In this document: positions 25,267 through 38,887 of the stretch, piece by piece
How the letters are laid out: each line of letters starts with the position of its first letter
Numbering within the stretch: the stretch's first letter is position 1
NCBI RefSeq assembly: GCF_012273895.1
Contig: NC_052102.1
Coordinates: 6,160,917 to 6,224,916 of the forward strand
Reading direction: 5' to 3'
DNA: 64,000 nucleotides
DNA from: Zerene cesonia
Taxonomy: Eukaryota > Arthropoda > Insecta > Lepidoptera > Pieridae
The notes under the pieces: generated by a model
What the model saw: only the letters and a program-made list of their open reading frames with translations
Database searches by the model: none
Told to the model about the DNA's origin: nothing
Program-made: the position numbers and the translations under genes

Positions 25267-26240
25267 GAAAATATATATCCATTGAAATTAGTTGTTAAAA
25301 ATATTCCTTTATGATGTTGCAAAAGTATTTGTATTAACTTTATATATTATTTTTATGTGTTAACTGATAATCTAATATATTGTAACATGTATCAATAGTG
25401 GTGGTCTGTCATGATTTTTCATATTAAACTTTTAAAGTTATTGGAATAATTTATATTTTGAAGCTATAAAGTTTATTATTTGATGCCAAGGTGCTTCTTG
25501 GGAAAAAAAGTATTCTTAAAAATGTTGATATTCAAAATTTTTCTTTTAATTTCACAATTCATAAATTCACATAAGTATTGTGATGCAAATGTTATGGCAG
25601 ACAATAGCAAACCAAATTGTTAACTTAAAATATGAGTGTAATACATAAATGTCATTATTTTACATTAAAATATTATTTTAAAAGGTTAAGTTGTTTTTCT
25701 ATTTTATATACAACAACGTACAAGTACATAAAAAATTGGCTGTAGGCTATATAGGTCCCATTGGCTGGTCTATAAATATTTAGGAATTACGTCGACATAT
25801 TTTGTATGTGTCGCTGGCAAATTGTAACATTTCGCCGTTTATAAATACTAGCTTTATTAAGTCCAAAATTAATTTTAGCCAAATGTCCGTTAGGAGCAAG
25901 TGCCGAGTCGACGGACCCGGCCTTCTACGTCTATGTAGTGTTTAAATTAAAACAAACTTTACCCCCTAACAATATCAAAAATTTCTGATACCGAATTCTT
26001 ATGTATTATGCTGAGGCATAAGCGTTTGCAAGCAGCGAATTGAAATGATTTTATTAAAATAAAATAAATGAATATTTTGTAACTTTTTTTGTACGTATTT
26101 GGGTTTGTGACTTACTATTGAAATAATATGTTGTTGGCATTGTGAAATTAGCTTAATTACTTATTAGGCCAAGTACGCGCGCAAAGCTCGACTTCCGAGG
26201 ATCCCGATCCTATCCTATAAGGTACAAAACTATAATACAA
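25267..26240. other. Ccm3 3' UTR and downstream flank
   Basis: The Ccm3 3' untranslated region should begin here; ATTAAA at 25423-25428 is the nearest polyadenylation-like signal, and no canonical AATAAA occurs shortly after the stop. Beyond that the sequence is AT-rich with no recognisable feature. Confidence 0.5.
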
Positions 26241-26455
26241 CTAGCAAACCCGGCGAACTCCGTTTCGCCACCAGATGGCTGTATGTGAAAAATGATTTTC
26301 CCGCTTTTCTGTTGAAATTTTTCCTGAATTTTCTTTGCTATAAATCTCACGGAGCCCGAGACCTTTCAAACGAATGCAAAACCGTGGAAATCGGTTCGTG
26401 CGTTCTCGAGTTATAGCGTCAGGAAGGAAAACCCGACTTATTTTTATATAGTAGA
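26241..26455 (-). mobile_element. Non-autonomous Helitron, 215 bp
   Basis: Read on the minus strand the element starts TCTACTATATAAAAATAAG (from 26455) after an A and ends CTAG (26241) before a T, so it sits in an A|T target without duplication, as Helitrons do. Ten or so bases before CTAG is a hairpin with perfect stem GGCGAA/TTCGCC. It has no coding capacity. The 93-codon open frame over it is a chance by-product. Confidence 0.75.
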
Positions 26456-28090
26456 TTATTAGGCAAAAAATGGCCGACAGCGTATGCCGCTCGCTCGCCC
26501 CACGTCTCTTCCCTTTCATATCTTAAAAATTTTAAGAAACAAAAATATTATTTACCAAGGAAAAGAAGTGTTATTACTTCTTCTACTTTGCCTTAAGGAG
26601 TCATTGTTACAATATGGTACAACCCATTTCACCGTTTTTAAAAACAAATAAAAAAATTATCGTTGTCTCAATATGGCACGTTTTGTTTCTACATGATGGG
26701 GTGCGTCAAGAGGTGCATATTCGCACTTGTGCTTTCAGTTTATAATTAGTGAAGCGCGCTCTAGGTATAGCTTGCATAAGAATAAGTTGCCAATAAAAAT
26801 TATACTTTTCTCGTCTCGGAGTGGAGTGGAGCTTCATCAAGGTTTTATATTTCCATAACCTATACTGCTGTATATATATTATCTGTTCCTATACCTATAA
26901 ATGGAATACTTATTCCATTTGCATCTATGTCAAAAATTGAGAGCAAATGATCCCATTTTAAGTACCAATTCAGTGACAATAAATATGACATCGTAGGTAT
27001 TTAATCGAAGTAATTCTGTAGCGTTTCAAGAAATTATGCCTAATTCTTAGTGAAATGCTATGAAATAAAAGCTTGAATGAAAGCGTTACTGTGAGAAAAA
27101 GAGCTTGGATATAAGAAGCTGTTTTTCTAAATCGGGCGTTAATGGACGGTAATACTTTCGTGACCAGGTTGACTTGGGTCATGAAGCTTGTACTGCGATT
27201 CGTCTCGTCGTGCGACACCGGACAATAGCCGGTCACCAGTCGTGCCTGTTGAACTCTACGCATCTCGGTTATTTTAAAGCGTGACACTTGACACAGCTTT
27301 CGAGGTCTCCAACCTCAAGAATTTGGGCATTCCAGGAAAATCATGTTGTTTTATTTTCGTCAAGTATAACGTCAGTTATTCTTGATGAGTAAATTTAAAA
27401 TTAAGAACGTAATATCTTAGGTATTACTTTTTCAGTTAGCATGAAATCAGCTAGTTTTATTTAATCTATTAAAAAATGACTTTGATTGCAACACATGAAT
27501 GTTTGTCAATAAGTTGCACTTAAACCACGACACCATTTATACCTACCCACTTACTCCACTTATCTTTAATCTACAATCGATACGTTACTAGGTAGGTAAG
27601 TACAACAAGTAATGCACGTTTAGTTTGACAGCGACCTTATAATATAACAACAATAGGTCACTTTCTTTCCGGATCAACTACGACGGTTCATCTCATGGCA
27701 CCGAATCCTAACAATGAGTCAATCATGCGGATCATTTTAAATATTCATAGCTTTAAAGCGGAGGCGTAATCGATTTTAACTTCGACGCGTTAGTTCTGCT
27801 TTTGCTCTACATTTATAAGATGAAAGTCTATGATATGTTCACCTTTTGTAATGTTACTCCCTATGACCCTTTATTTGTGAGCTTTTCATCTATAACTATT
27901 GATATGTAAATTAGATTTTCACAAGCTACGATGATGCTTGAATACATTGTGGACTCCCAGGTATAAATTTGCCTTGTTTTTATGTTAGGGAAAAATATTT
28001 ATAGAAACGTACATAAGTGTCCATTTCTATTCAAAAAGGACAGCAAATTAACACGGATATAAAATGAAAGTCAGTGCTCCATTTTGAGCT

Positions 28091-28190
28091 CTAGCTGACG
28101 CCCGCAGTTTTGCCAGTGAGATCAAAGGAAAATCCTATGGGAATGAAACATAAAATATGTAACGTAGCCTATCTATATCAATCTGTAGTA
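28091..28190 (-). mobile_element. Helitron-like 3' end fragment
   Basis: Minus-strand 3' terminus CTAG (28094-28091) preceded by TGACGCCCGCAG-type sequence and an AAATCCTATGGGAA / GTAGCCTAT body, a pattern I recognise from a common lepidopteran element. The 5' end is not found and the flanking base is A instead of the expected T, so it is decayed or truncated. Confidence 0.45.
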
Positions 28191-29370
28191 AGTATATAAG
28201 TTGGTATTTATTATAAACATATTATTTTAACTTTGAGTTATCTCATAAGTTTTGTCAAAAATATATATTTTAAGAACCTTGGACTAAAAAAAAAAAACTA
28301 TTATATTACATTTATTTTATAACTTCCCGGCCGCCGCTTCGCTCGTGTGGGCAAATATTTTGTACTTAGAAGAAGAGGCAGTTATGACATTTTACAACTT
28401 TCGATGGATATGTGTCATCGAATGTTTATTTTACCAATTAAATTTTTAAAGACCTGTTCAGTCACACCTTATTTAATAACATATCTACTTGCGAATTAAT
28501 TAATTTGTCTCCCGGTTACGTGTATAAATAAAACTATTTATATTCACATAAAGCGTAGTTTTAAAGTATTTTCATGTACACGAATGACTTGGTTTTGCTA
28601 TGCAAATGTATATATTTTTTTCTGTAATTTAAATTCATATACCTACAATATGCATATAGAACCGATAGGATCATATATACCAAGAAACATTTCTCATTTA
28701 TTTTTTAAATTGGACCTACATTGCATCTATGTTATCTTGTTCATTCATCTTTTTTATGTTTTCTCGAATAATTTATTTGGAAAAAAGGAAAACATCGTAT
28801 TGTAGTAGGTTAGATTAATCTTTATAGATGGATACCTATGGAAACATTTTATGGATACCTACTATGAATTTGAGACCAAGACCATTAAGAAATTTATGAA
28901 AAATTTTCGAATTTTCTATTTTTGTTTTTGTTATATATATTGTTATTGCCATGTAGATTATATGAAAAATAATATAAGTGAAATCATCTGGGTAATCGGA
29001 ACTGGAGATGAGATTTATTTCAATTCTCTTGTTTTTCTATGCTTATTTTGTGCGTTCCGTAAAAATCAAAAAGTATGCGATATGCTTGAAATTTTATAAG
29101 AAAGTAAAAAAGCGACTTGGATTAAGGCCATTGTAACATTTAATAGGGGGGTTTATTAATTTCAAGAGGCGTTTTTTGAAATTCCCCGACCCTCCACCGT
29201 CTCTGATGAGATTTCGTGAATTTTGATTCAAATTCCTTTACCCATTTCCCAATCTCACTTGAGATTTATTTAAAATTAGTTTTTGCCAGCGTTTGCTCGC
29301 GTTAAATTCGATATGTAACCAATTTCCTCCCCTTTTTATATGTTATTATACATAAAGATCTTGATACCTA

Positions 29371-29372
<2 letters not shown>

Positions 29373-29438
<66 letters not shown>
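29373..29438. repeat. (TA)33 microsatellite
   Basis: Sixty-six bases of uninterrupted TA dinucleotide. The translated Tyr-Ile repeat across it is not a protein. Such perfect runs are usually length-polymorphic. Confidence 0.97.
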
Positions 29439-29442
<4 letters not shown>

Positions 29443-32400
29443 CCCGTCACAATATGTTACGCAATTTTCAAGATAACAAATTTTTGAAAAAGGATACAGA
29501 CACACAGAAGGTGAAAGGCGACTGTGTTTTACGCTATTTAGAAAGTTGCATTTATTTTAAAAAGAAAACAGACTCATTATTTTTTACAGCTTACAGGCAC
29601 TTTTCTTGTTTCTAGCGAATAAAAACATTACGTGATATTTGCAGTGACCGTTGCCCTCTCGCACAAGTGAGATTAAGGGAGAACCACCCCTCTTTAATGC
29701 TTCGCGTAATTAATACAAAACTGTGCTACATTCAAGTTAAATCTTTATTCGTTGTTTTATCTTATACAAAACAGTTAGAACATAGATTGTTCGTATTACA
29801 TTACCCACTTTTATTTTTTTTAACTAGTCAAAAGTCAAAAACATTATTGGACGTTTGTGTTGGAAATTGATGTGTGTCCATTATAAATTAGCATAGCAGA
29901 CTACTGAAAAAGCTAGTTGACAATGCAACACATTCGGAATTGATTGCGGAGGAGCATCCCATAATTGCTGCACATCAATCTCCGTTCATGGTTGCAAAAA
30001 CAAGCATTTGTTATTGAAGATATTATCATTCGAATTCGATAACCGAAATGTAAACGTAATGTATACCAACTATTCAAATTGTAACATTATACAGAACGAA
30101 GTGCATGAAAGTTCAACGTTGAAATTTGCTTAATCCAGAAAGAAATGCTTCTAGAATTTAAGGCAACTACGTATTATATTATGTTACTAAGCTTTCTTTA
30201 AGTTCATAATGAATTTGTATTGTATTAATGTATCTAACTTGTATAGAAGATTATAATAAGAAATAAATCGACGAATAGATTTTAATATAAATTTGCACGT
30301 TTAATACGTTCTTCCTGTTGAATGACTGCTTGTTAAGTAAAACAACAATGATTTAAATGAAACAAACATATTGAAACATCCAAACACAACATCCATGGTG
30401 GATCATAATATATAGATTACGCCTTTTTACAAGAGTTTACATAAGACACAAAAGTAACGTGACTTGATCATGTCCATACAGATTTCTACTGAGATATTTT
30501 CCTTCTTATTGTGTACAAGGAAATGATTTTAAAATAAAAAAATATAATTTCATTATAAAAACTCCTGGTGTACCGTAAGCCTAGTTTTCTTATGTCTAGA
30601 TTTCCTGAAACAGACACATATCAAGAAAAATATTGATGTAGTCAAGTTGGCGATATCATATATTTCCCTAAATGATTTCAGAGTTTATAAATTTCCATGT
30701 TTCAGCAGACAGATGTGTCGATGAAAAGTTTGACGGTGTAGCAACCCGTGTCTAATATGATGCGTAATGAAATATTTATGGAGCATCTGCTGGCGTCGGG
30801 GCAGTGGAGGTGAGGTGCGGAGCTCGGACGCATATGCAATGGCGTCTCCAGGCGACAATCCGCAGGCAAATCTATGCTAATTCATCACACGCTGAATAAT
30901 GTGCTGTTTTGACGGGTCAAGTGTCTGTTTCTTGTATCACAATATATTATCTAGGGTGTCGATACCATTTTTAAAGTTGTAAAGGTGAATTTTAATGAGT
31001 CACATTTAACATACATCTTGATTCTTTATTTTACTGAAATATATATAAATATGATACAATGTGTCACATATTACAGTATAGCAGCGCACTCAATGTAGCT
31101 TACATCCATAATGAATGCAGATATGACGTTCGCGCAGATTTGCGGAAGAGTTCCCACAGCGAGCAGGAGGGTCACTCGTGGGACAACATTGTTATTGTCA
31201 GTGGTTGCGCGAGGCGCCGGCACTGCCGCACCCGGCATCTGCTCCCTGTCGTGGGAGTGTGCAGGGAAACTGATCGCACATCACCAACAATAACACACAA
31301 ATCAACGAGCCGCCCGTGGCAGGTCGCCCGGACGCACCCCTCTGGAAGCTGTGGGAACCGAACACTCGATTAATAATATCATGTACTTAATCCCTATTTC
31401 TAAACAAGTAAGGTCTAACATTGAGACCCATTGCACAATGGATTTTGACCGGAACTAAATATTGTTATATTGTTTCGGTATAGATTCTCACTTCCCACAT
31501 TAAGTATATATGTATACTATACAAAATATGTATATTTTTTTAACGAATGCTATATTTTAAGTACCTGTAGAATTGTTATAAAAGTAGTTACATACATTTA
31601 TCAAAATTACTTTTATTAATCAAATAGCACTAGTGTGAAATTTCTTAACCTTTCTGTTACTAGTCAGAACTATAATATTATGTATAAGTAACGGTCCTCC
31701 CCAGCTTCCGCCTGTAGCATTCAGGCATCACGTACATACTACATATCCAACGTTGAAAGAATTTTTCGATTTAGTGCGGAGTTCATGAAATTAGCTTATT
31801 AAATAAACCAACCCCTTGGTTTTCCGTTATAACTTATCAGTATATATCATTCGTTTCATTGTCTTTATATCAATATAGGAGCTTGTAGCTAACATGTAAT
31901 TATCTAGGTATTAATAGGCGTAGCTACCTAACAACATATTTTTCTTATGGAACCTATAACGTGAAACACATTTTTGTGTGTATTTTATTCATTAGTATAA
32001 TTGCGTCATATCATCTCATATGAATATTCATTAGTCATGAATGAGGGGTAGGAACAATATTACCATCGAACTATCATCATACACCACCTGACGGTTAACG
32101 CGTATGGTCAACATTGCGTGACCATATCAAATGTAATTGTGGCTGTCTGAGCTCATCAACAAATTGTCGAAAAATGTTTCATTTACCTCATGGTTTTCAT
32201 TTTTATATGGTTTCAGTTATTGTTTTTTTTTATAAGATTTACTGGTTGTATAATATTTTTAGTGGGAAAACTATTATATTGATATCCCATAAACCAGCAA
32301 ATTTTTATAATAAAACATCAACGCTTTTTCTTTGATCTGTTAGTTAGTATACATAAGTACGCTTTCTTTTAACTGCCTTGATATAGCTATACCTGGATGA

Positions 32401-32462
32401 AGTTATCTGAGCTAGTTTTAGTCTATATTGAGCTTGATAATTATTGCCTTTTTTACTGTAAG

Positions 32463-32700
32463 TCATAGCGCGAAATTGAGCTGGTGGTGCGCCTGATAGT
32501 TAGCGATCACTAATGCCCATAAGCATATGCAGTGAAAGTTCCTCTGCCAATGCGTTGTCCGCTTTTGAGGGGTAAGAACGTACTTGTACTGTAAATAATT
32601 GACGATTATTTTGTATTTTACGGCGGTCTTCCATAGAGGTGTGGTACCTTCCCAGGTACTGGCCCAATTCGTGCCGAAGCGTGGTGGCCCCATATTCAAC
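32463..32700 (-). repeat. Dispersed lepidopteran repeat, LINE/SINE 3' type
   Basis: Read on the minus strand the stretch runs from GGGCCAGTACCTGGGAAGG, through GTACCACACCTCTATGGAAG, to ATTAGTGATCGCTAACTATC and CAGGCGCACCACCAGCTC. I recognise this order of phrases from repeats common in moth and butterfly genomes, probably the 3' part of a non-autonomous retroelement. Exact family and boundaries are uncertain; identification rests on memory of the motif order. Confidence 0.5.
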
Positions 32701-35700
32701 TTGATTAAGTATATTTGCGAATTAATTTGTTAAATCAATTATTAACCAAGTATCTGTGAGATGTAATTGTATGAATATAGTGAAATTTAATTTTTTTGTT
32801 TTATAGCATTGAAATGCTTTATAAATGAGACGTGTAGTGTATAGTAGTAAATAAAACACGTTACGTTCCGGACCATAAGTTTTTGATTATATCGTCCGCG
32901 TGTGCCAACTGTCAGTATCGTCGCGTGCCAGCTTAATAAGCTCTTAATGAAATTAGGGACTGCTGCAACCTAACATATTGTTAGGGATGACCGACAAAAA
33001 CGTAACAATTACAAATGATTGTAGCGGCACAAGTTGGTTTAAATATATTAAATTTAATATATGTATATTTTGTATTTAAGCACATATTAGGGATATTTAA
33101 AAAAGTGGGTATAATATGTTTATCTTTATAATTGAAAGAATAAATAAATACACCTATATGGTAAACGTCCTTGTATATTATGTGACTGTAATATTCAATA
33201 TATTACCTACTATCCTTTGAGTTATTTACACATTCAAAAACTTCTTGTACTTATATTCCGGGTTCTAAAGAGGAATAGTTTTACGAAAGCGGGACATTAT
33301 ACACTTGAGTTGATCACATTCTTATTGAATGCGTAATAAATTTGTCTAACTTGGATTTCATTAGATTGCTGAATGATTTATAGATTCAAGTGATGTGGAA
33401 ACTATTCATTATAAATTACAATAATTGAGTAAAGTAGTATGTGTTTTTATAAATGGTGACGTGATATGATAACGCCCTCAAAACTTTTAGGTAATAAATA
33501 CTTTATTGTATACGATACGATATTCTTAAATAATTGTAGTCTTTAACTTTAGAATTTCTTATTAGAACATTGTAATTTTGTCAAATCAATACAGGCCCCC
33601 TTCTATACAGTAAGCAATTGTTATCAAAATTTTAGTTCTAGACAAATACTAGTGATATGAAGTAGTACATTTCACAACTCGCAGGTGTTTGTTTAAAAGT
33701 ACCTAAATATTTTTCATGAGTACACATTCGCATTCGCTATCGATTTCCTATGTGTGTATGACACAGAAATGTCACAAAGATTTGCTTTATACATTATCAG
33801 GGGAGACCGTGTTTATTTACGGGTTGCTTAATGTCACCTATTCCTGTAGCGATCCCTTCAGAAACACGCAGTAACGTGAATGAACACGTGCGCTAAAGCA
33901 AACATATGTGTGCTAGTATGCACACCGGCTTCTTTCAGGACCCGATAACGTCGTGCGAAAGCAATTTGAGCATAAATATAAAAAATGGGACTACCCAGGG
34001 CAAAGGAAACAAAGTGAAAAATGTATTTCTTTAGAATTGGCAATCTACTGAATTAGGTATATACCATAATATATTGAGGAGAAAAGCAATTAAGAGTTAA
34101 GACAGAGGAAGATTTTTCTCTCTTATTATTATATTTTTAGGTACCGAAATATCTACCATATTGCCGATCGGTCCACGTACCTGGACATCCGATTTTGCAT
34201 ATTTACCAAATTGTTTTTCTTTTTTATTCAATTGCCATATTTTCGTAGTTGGGATAGCAGGGCTGTAGTGCATTTGAACCGTATTCCGTTGATTAAACGC
34301 AAGACAAAATGTTCTCATTACATGGTTGTATTTGTCCTAAAAGATAAGGCGGACATGAAACACCATGCCAAGATTGTCTTTGCTTGAAAAAACTATAAAA
34401 AAAATTATTATTTTGCGAAATAACGCACTAGATCAAGATTTAATCTTTCTATGACCGTTATATCTTACAATAATCTACAAAACTCATTACCATATTAGTT
34501 TTTCTTACAAAAAGCTCAAAATCATGCGTTATGAAATATGGGCTCTTCGGGATAGATTGATTGGATATTAGGCTAACAATTAAAAATTTGTTTTACTTCA
34601 CCCTGATTATAATGTCATATAAATGCAAATAATAAGTTATCTACGTTTAAACACGTGCGCCGCGACAACTCGCGAGACGATACACGTATATCATAGTCAA
34701 CAGAGAGCAGACCGCAACTGTGAATTATGGCCATCGTAAAACTTAAAGCTATTTCATATAACGCGTCTTTAAATGATAATATTATTACGAAACGTTCACC
34801 TAAGAATAATGTTTCCTGTTTGCGTGTTAATTTGCAGTATTAAAATTATATTTTTGATTATTGTTCTTAGGTGTACCTTATAATGTGGAACTACATTTCT
34901 ATTCTCGAAAATTATTTAAAAAAAAGAGAAAAACTAATCATCGAATAAAATTATGATAATTTAAACACTTTTTCATAAACGAGAATAACGATTTTTTCTG
35001 TCAGCTACTCCACTTACTAAGTCCTGGGAAAGGGATTGTACACACCTGCTCGAAGCTTCCGATTGCTTATTTTGTTGACTTTGTAAAGGGAGACCCGTTA
35101 AATAGCTCCAATAACGATTACTCTGTGGATCACAAGCGAGAACTAGTTCCTTATTAATTCGTCATAAATATGCACTAGCTTTTTGATCCGGTTTCTTTTG
35201 TGTTCTCCGTCGTGATCGGGTTCTGTTTCATTTGTGTGAGTTCGATAAAGTTCGTTTCATAAATATTTATCAGCTAAATTAAAATATTTTTACAGCTATT
35301 GTCATTCAATGATAAATATTCCACCTATACACAGAAGAACGTAAAGATGTATGAAATCCAAATTATAATTTTCTCCTGTGAAAGATATTATTTAAATTAA
35401 ACTAAGTTCACAACGACACCATTCAAGTACGATAAGAGGTTTTCAATGTTTATATGAAATATATTTCTTCTGACCAATTCTGATTACGCTACTTTGATTT
35501 ATCAATCTATTACCCATAAAGGTGTTGTTTACCTTTTGTAGGTGTTTTGCTTAGTGCTCTTACATTTTTTATCATTGTTCTCATAAAAATATATTAGTTT
35601 AAATGTTAGTACGTCGTCGTCTCATAAAATTATATTAAGGAGTTTAAATGTTAATTGTTGGGACCGTTGGTAGCCTTGGATACACATATTCAAATCAGTT

Positions 35701-37124
35701 TTCAAAATTGAAATGTCCGTACCACTCGTGCTTGCGCCGTCCGGATGTAAAGACTTAAATAAAATTTTATTTATTTAAGAGAGCACATATAACACGTGCT
35801 ACGTACATAATGTTCAGGTAGAAGGGGGAGCGTACAGCTGTCTCCACAACACTAATATTAACCACGCCTTCACTACTTATCTTCGTCTCACTTGCTTACT
35901 TGTAGTGATACAATTTGGTTTAGAGACGTTTTACAAAATAGGATTAATGTAAAAACTTTTTCATGTCACAAAAATAGCATCAACTTCAGGGGAATATCTT
36001 TGTTTTTAATTAATCTTATTTATTAAGTATTACAAAGTGGAACTAGAAAAATACGTAAGCTTTTTTACAACTGTATGTCTGATGTATCAGCACTACCTAT
36101 CAGATGTAGGTGCTGATATATAAATACCTACATCTTTTAAGTGACTTACTGGGTTATTAACAATAAATTCAATATATAATACCTATAATTTTAACAATTC
36201 AAGGTATTAGCATGTAAAGTCAATAATTCATTTATCTATGGTTGGTAGCTTATTCCTTTGCCAACGAAATCAGCTGATGATTTCGTTTTTTTGCTCCCTG
36301 TCATACAAAGAAATATTAACTCAAAAAGCGTCTGCATGGCGGAGCTTTGCGTCAACGGTGATTTTTTCTTTAGGCGGGAAGCTCGTTTAGTACTGCAACC
36401 TGTGCAGATTCTATTGTTGATGTGGAATGCGTTGAAATTCGTAGCAGCTGCCCGAGCACATGCTTAATGCTCATATGGGTTTTTGGAATAATGTTTGCGC
36501 AAATGAAATATGCTTTATTAATCATGGAAGGAACGGCAAACATACAAGTAATAAATAAAAGCATCATGTGCATATAACATACTGCCCAATGCCAGTTAAC
36601 CAATTTCGGAAAAAAAATAAATTTTTAGGTAAAGATAAATGAACGTTTCTAGAATTTTATCCTAACTTAAAAGTTTGTCGCATTATTTTTAATTTAATAT
36701 TTATTATTGGGTGAATGTAAATTTACGTGTCTTGTTTATTTTGTTCATTAGATCAGTCATTTTTATGTGAAAGTTCATCCTAAAAATTAGCAATTTTATT
36801 TATATAAATCGATTATTTCGAGTAGAAGATGCTTAGAAAAAAAGATTAATGTTCAGAAATCTAAGCCTCATCATTTTCATTTTTTGAAACGCCCATTTTT
36901 TGTATTTATCAAGTTTTCTATATATTATTCAATTACATGTAGCTAGCAGACATTTCTTTATAATCTAATCAAAAGTTATTGTCAATTTAATTTTGTGCAC
37001 CACAAAAACACCCTGTTTCTTTGGTGTATTTAAAAAGTCTTGTATACTACTACGGTTTATAGTGTAAAATTTCAACCTCTCGTCTCCTCTCCCTTTAGTT
37101 ATGTTCTAATAAGCTCTTGTTTAT
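32701..37124. other. Intergenic region, no supported gene
   Basis: AT-rich with only short chance open frames. A 38-codon frame starting ATGGCC at 34727 and the hairpin CGAAATCA-GCTGA-TGATTTCG at 36264-36284 are visible but have no supported role. GC-richer pockets lie at 34655-34720 and 35820-35900. Confidence 0.4.
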
Positions 37125-37530
37125 AATAATAATAACGACTTGTGCCTATGTGTCGGGGAGCAGTGACACCGTGGACCTGAATGCTCACGGGGGACGACCC
37201 TGTCTTTATCTCCGGTAATACTTAACTGGTCGGCCGGAGTGAAGCCTGACGAGGACAGGACCTCCAACTCTGGGTTGCCTTAGCGGGCCGGCCAGACTGG
37301 GTTCGAGAGAGCTTTTAGCTCGAAGGGTGGATGCGAAGCGTAAGTGGCGAGTGGGCACGTGATGCTGTACCCTCAAGGAGCGCGTGATCGTCGTTTAAAG
37401 TCCAGCGACGCCTCTTCACCCTTAGCTGCTCATAATATGTTGTCCTTGTCGCATCATTGCAGCGACTTATTCGGGGGCCCATACAGTCGTAGGGCGAGTC
37501 ACCGCCTGCCAATATATTTTTGCTTTCTTA
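37125..37530. repeat. GC-rich block, possible retroelement fragment
   Basis: About 400 bases of markedly higher GC in an AT-rich setting, with phrases (GTGTCGGGGAGCAGTGACAC, GCCGGAGTGAAGCCTGACGA) reminiscent of 5' regions of insect non-LTR retrotransposons. It has no long open frame. It lies just outside the left end of the inverted repeat, next to a LINE tail. Alternative: a small CpG-rich regulatory element or unrecognised exon. Confidence 0.3.
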
Positions 37531-38008
37531 AAGTGAAAAGGCAGTTGCCATAGTTCGTAATAGTTCCTTATACCGTTCCATCCCATTCCATAGCCCAGAT
37601 ATTAAATGTCCATATTTTGCAATAGTCATACATTTACCGCGGACTGCCCAGGGCTGTAAATCTATGGTGCAGCCATGGGCAGGCTGCGGCTGATATCAGA
37701 CAACACATTAAAAATTTCAAAAAGACCTCTGCGTGTTGGATCTGTGTCCCCACGTAAGCCTTGCAAAGCCTTCCTTCTGGGGGTAATCGAGTGTTATGGA
37801 AATGAGACACATAGTAATAATAATAATATCTTTTTATTTCTTCATAATGTGTACAAAAAGATGGAAGCTATCACACATTAGCCACAAATTGGCATACAAA
37901 TATTGGACGCGCAGCTCCACATTAAACACAATTTATTCAGACATACAACACAGACACAGTGTAAAAGTGTTTTGTCAATCAGCCACCACAGTTTTGTCTC
38001 GATAGAAC

Positions 38009-38217
38009 CTATATATATAAAAGAAAGTGGTGTTAGTTACACTATTTATAACTCAAGAACGAATTAACCGATTTGGATAGAAATTTTTGCAGAGGTAGCT
38101 AAGAACCAGGAGACGGATAGTTTTCATCGAGATCCCACGGGAACGGGAACATGCGAGGCAAACACCGTGTCTATCTTTCCTGCGAATACGCGGGCAAAGC
38201 CGCGGGCGAAAAGCTAG
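38009..38217 (+). mobile_element. Helitron-like insertion in LINE 3' region
   Basis: Plus-strand element ending CTAG (38214-38217) followed by T, with a hairpin CGCGG/CCGCG just before the end. The 5' end near 38009 reads CTATATATATAAAAG; the right-arm copy keeps the full A|TC start, so this copy has lost a few bases there. Non-coding. Confidence 0.65.
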
Positions 38218-38260
38218 TAATTTATAGTTTTAAAAGACTCTGGAATTTTATTATATAATA

Positions 38261-38453
38261 CTAGCTGCGCCCCGCGGTTTCACCGTCCGTATCCCGTAAG
38301 AATATCGGGATAAAAAGTTGCCTATACGTTATTCCAGTTATCCAGCTGTCTACGTACCAAATTTCATGGCAATTGGTTCAGTAGTTTTTACGTGAAAGAG
38401 TAACAAACATCCATACATCCATACAAACTTTCGCATTTATAATATTAATAGGA
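38261..38453 (-). mobile_element. Helitron-like insertion, 193 bp
   Basis: Minus-strand start A|TCCTATTAATATTATAAATG at 38453 and end GCAGCTAG|T at 38261, with a GC-rich hairpin region before CTAG that is partly mutated here (CCGCGG..CCGTCC). Same family as 47737-47949. Non-coding; common in Lepidoptera. Confidence 0.7.
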
Positions 38454-38536
38454 TGATACACATTGAATAACAATTTTTGCTGCGTAAGCTAGCCCTTGGT
38501 GCATTTTCATATACAAGTCTGTTTGGATATTGGTGG

Positions 38537-38887
38537 CTATCTATGGCTATTATATACATCCCTCGCCTTATTAAACAATGACATATTTATTTTTACAAAA
38601 ATACAGATTTCGTAGACATATAGGCACGGCAAAGTTAACAATTGGAGCTTTGGGAACAATGACCCACATGATTCGAACGGACCCATAGATTGCGCGGATG
38701 CATTTTTTCTGCGCAATAAATGCCTTATGAATATGTGGCTACCATTACCCCAGATGATTAGACCGTATCTTAAGATAGATACTACAAGAGCGTGATAAGC
38801 AGCTAATGTTGTTTTAAGATCTGTTATTTTGCGCAGACGTCTCAGGACACATTCAAATTTATTGATGCTGTCGCATACTTTATTCAG
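38537..38887 (-). pseudogene. Reverse transcriptase C-terminal remnant (LINE)
   Basis: About 117 codons in the minus frame ending at a TAG. Recognisable Jockey/CR1-group features are LRRLRKITDLKTTLAAYHAL, the ILRYGLIIWGN motif and SCGSLFPKLQLLTLPCLYVYE. Upstream in frame a TAA replaces the expected tryptophan codon before the LKWTPHLN segment, so the frame is broken. Relative to the copy in the right arm this one has two extra residues after the GNGSH segment (6 bp in frame), matching the LINE consensus better. Confidence 0.75.

Larger units (their letters stand above)
26456..32462. other. Long intergenic region with repeat fragments
   Basis: No recognisable gene. It carries a Helitron-type end fragment at 28091-28190, further repeat scraps at about 28320-28370 and 29140-29330 (phrases such as CGCTTCGCTCGTG and CGTTTGCTCGCGTTAAATTCG are typical of lepidopteran mobile elements), and a (TA)33 run. 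GC-rich patches at 30785-30880 and 31100-31370 have no assignable function; the latter is open in two frames on the plus strand. A minus-strand frame at 26970-27287 shows no family resemblance. Confidence 0.45.

Noticed and set aside
29340..29615. Frame encoding a Tyr-Ile repeat
   Set aside because: Translation of the (TA)33 microsatellite, not a protein.
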